The notes below the pieces were generated by a model. That model saw only the letters and a program-made list of their open reading frames with translations, searched no databases and was not told where the DNA came from. A program made the translations under genes and the position numbers. A stretch of DNA of 64,000 nucleotides from Cauispirillum nitrogeniifigens (GTDB taxonomy: Bacteria; Pseudomonadota; Alphaproteobacteria; Rhodospirillales; Rhodospirillaceae), in assembly GCF_049800675.1 (NCBI RefSeq), contig NZ_JBLOOT010000014.1, positions 20,785-84,784 on the forward strand, written 5' to 3'. The number at the start of each line of letters is the position of its first letter. The stretch's first letter is position 1. Below, piece by piece: positions 63,377 to 64,000 of the stretch.

Positions 63377-63736
63377 TCAGGCTACCGAAGACCGCGGGGG
63401 GCGCCCCGGCATCGCCCTCAGCGCTTCCCGGTCGCTTCGGAACGGTTCACTATCGGCGAATCCGTCGCAGGCCCTGAACAAGGCGTCGCGGGCCCACGGC
63501 GCCAGGTCAGGCCGCAGGCGATAGAACACCCACGTCCCCTGCCGCCGGTCTTCCACCAGGCCGGCCTTGCGCAACGCGGCGAGATGGCGGGAAATCTTGG
63601 GCTGGATCTCGTCGATGGCATAGGTCAGCTCGCAAACGCAGACGTCACCTTCGGCCACGATCAGGGCCAGGCAGCGCAGCCGCGTCGGATCGGCCAAGGC
63701 GCGGAAGAACTCGACGGGATCGGTCGTGGCAGGCAT
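63377..63736 (-). CDS. arsR: ArsR-family metalloregulator
   Basis: 119 residues. Winged helix with LADPTRLRCLALI and EIQPKISRHLAALRKAGLVEDRRQ. The metal site CVC (Cys33, Cys35 in DVCVCEL) is the usual arsenite-binding motif in the alpha-3 helix. It represses until arsenite binds. The stop is two bases from the operator of the arsP gene, which it likely controls. The start ATG 63736 is placed at the family N-terminus. Confidence 0.93.
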   Translation of the reverse strand: MPATTDPVEFFRALADPTRLRCLALIVAEGDVCVCELTYAIDEIQPKISRHLAALRKAGLVEDRRQGTWVFYRLRPDLAPWARDALFRACDGFADSEPFRSDREALRAMPGRPPRSSVA

Positions 63737-63833
63737 CGTCTCGGTCCTAAGCCTCACTGGCCCCAGTATAGGGGCGGACCGCGCCGGGCGCACCCCCGTC
63801 CGCCCCGGGGTGGCGTGTCGGACGCGCCAAAGC

Positions 63834-63869
63834 AAAAACCGCCGGTCCTTTTTGAGGACCGGCGGTTTT
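63834..63869. terminator. Bidirectional terminator between arsR and tRNA-fMet
   Basis: Stem ACCGCCGGTCC/GGACCGGCGGT with a seven-base loop, an A-run on one side and a T-run on the other, five bases past the tRNA 3' end. It should end tRNA transcription on the minus strand. Confidence 0.85.
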
Positions 63870-63874
63870 GTATT

Positions 63875-63951
<77 letters not shown>

Positions 63952-64000
63952 GGGGTGTTTGTGGTCCCGGGTGGGGACGAGTGGTATAGGGTTATGTGTC

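Overview
The window is GC-rich DNA from an alphaproteobacterium, most likely of the Rhodospirillales type. I base this on the split ATP synthase operon atpHAGDC without F0 genes, the rnhB-ccrM pair (CcrM is the GANTC methylase of alphaproteobacteria), groESL behind a perfect CIRCE element, and the codon bias. Genus cannot be fixed from the sequence alone. Nearly all of it is protein-coding. One initiator tRNA (fMet) lies at the right end, and there is no rRNA, CRISPR array, insertion sequence or prophage.

Left part (1-12.5 kb). A truncated ThDP enzyme, a glycine-zipper lipoprotein, a response-regulator diguanylate cyclase and a Ku protein come first. A catabolic block at 3.8-10.5 kb follows: a RidA-fold protein, an SDR, an acyl-CoA dehydrogenase, an aryl-CoA ligase and a monooxygenase/old-yellow-enzyme fusion of the 2-aminobenzoyl-CoA monooxygenase/reductase (salicylyl-CoA 5-hydroxylase-like) family. 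Together they suggest aerobic, CoA-dependent degradation of anthranilate or a similar aminoaryl acid. Two inverted copies of a ~131-134 bp repeat bracket the ridA-to-ligase part, and one copy supplies the C-terminus of the ligase. A PAS sensor kinase that has lost its phosphoacceptor histidine ends this part.

Core part (12.5-41 kb). Three MFS carriers, an HD-domain protein, a ferritin-like protein, ATP synthase F1, priA, a transaldolase-type aldolase, DUF484-xerC, small envelope proteins, a candidate small RNA, dps, two paralogous secreted proteins, a hybrid histidine kinase, a Cas2-like orphan, groESL, a VTT membrane protein with a glycosyltransferase, ccrM, rnhB and a fourth MFS carrier. 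A second repeat family occurs twice here in opposite orientation (16.0 and 37.7 kb).

Right part (41-64 kb). A small zinc-ribbon protein, a PA0069-type radical SAM protein, two glycosyltransferases related to arsenosugar-cluster proteins (TIGR04283 and TIGR04282 types), an unrecognised duplicated-domain zinc-ribbon protein, a PhoPQ-like system with a PepSY protein facing a secreted EF-hand protein, moaB, a lytic transglycosylase, amtB behind a sigma-54 promoter, an AEC carrier and a three-gene FtsX-type ABC exporter. Last comes an arsenic island: arsR-arsP-thioredoxin, then an arsR/arsC fusion, acr3, GAPDH and arsJ. It should cover arsenate reduction and arsenite efflux, arsenate export as 1-arseno-3-phosphoglycerate, and possibly organoarsenical export.

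The observations most worth a second look are the H-to-V sensor kinase, the candidate small RNA at 29754-29843, five GANTC sites packed in front of ccrM, the repeat-bracketed catabolic block whose RidA protein lacks the catalytic arginine, the duplicated-domain zinc-ribbon protein, and the paralogous secreted pair divergent from dps.
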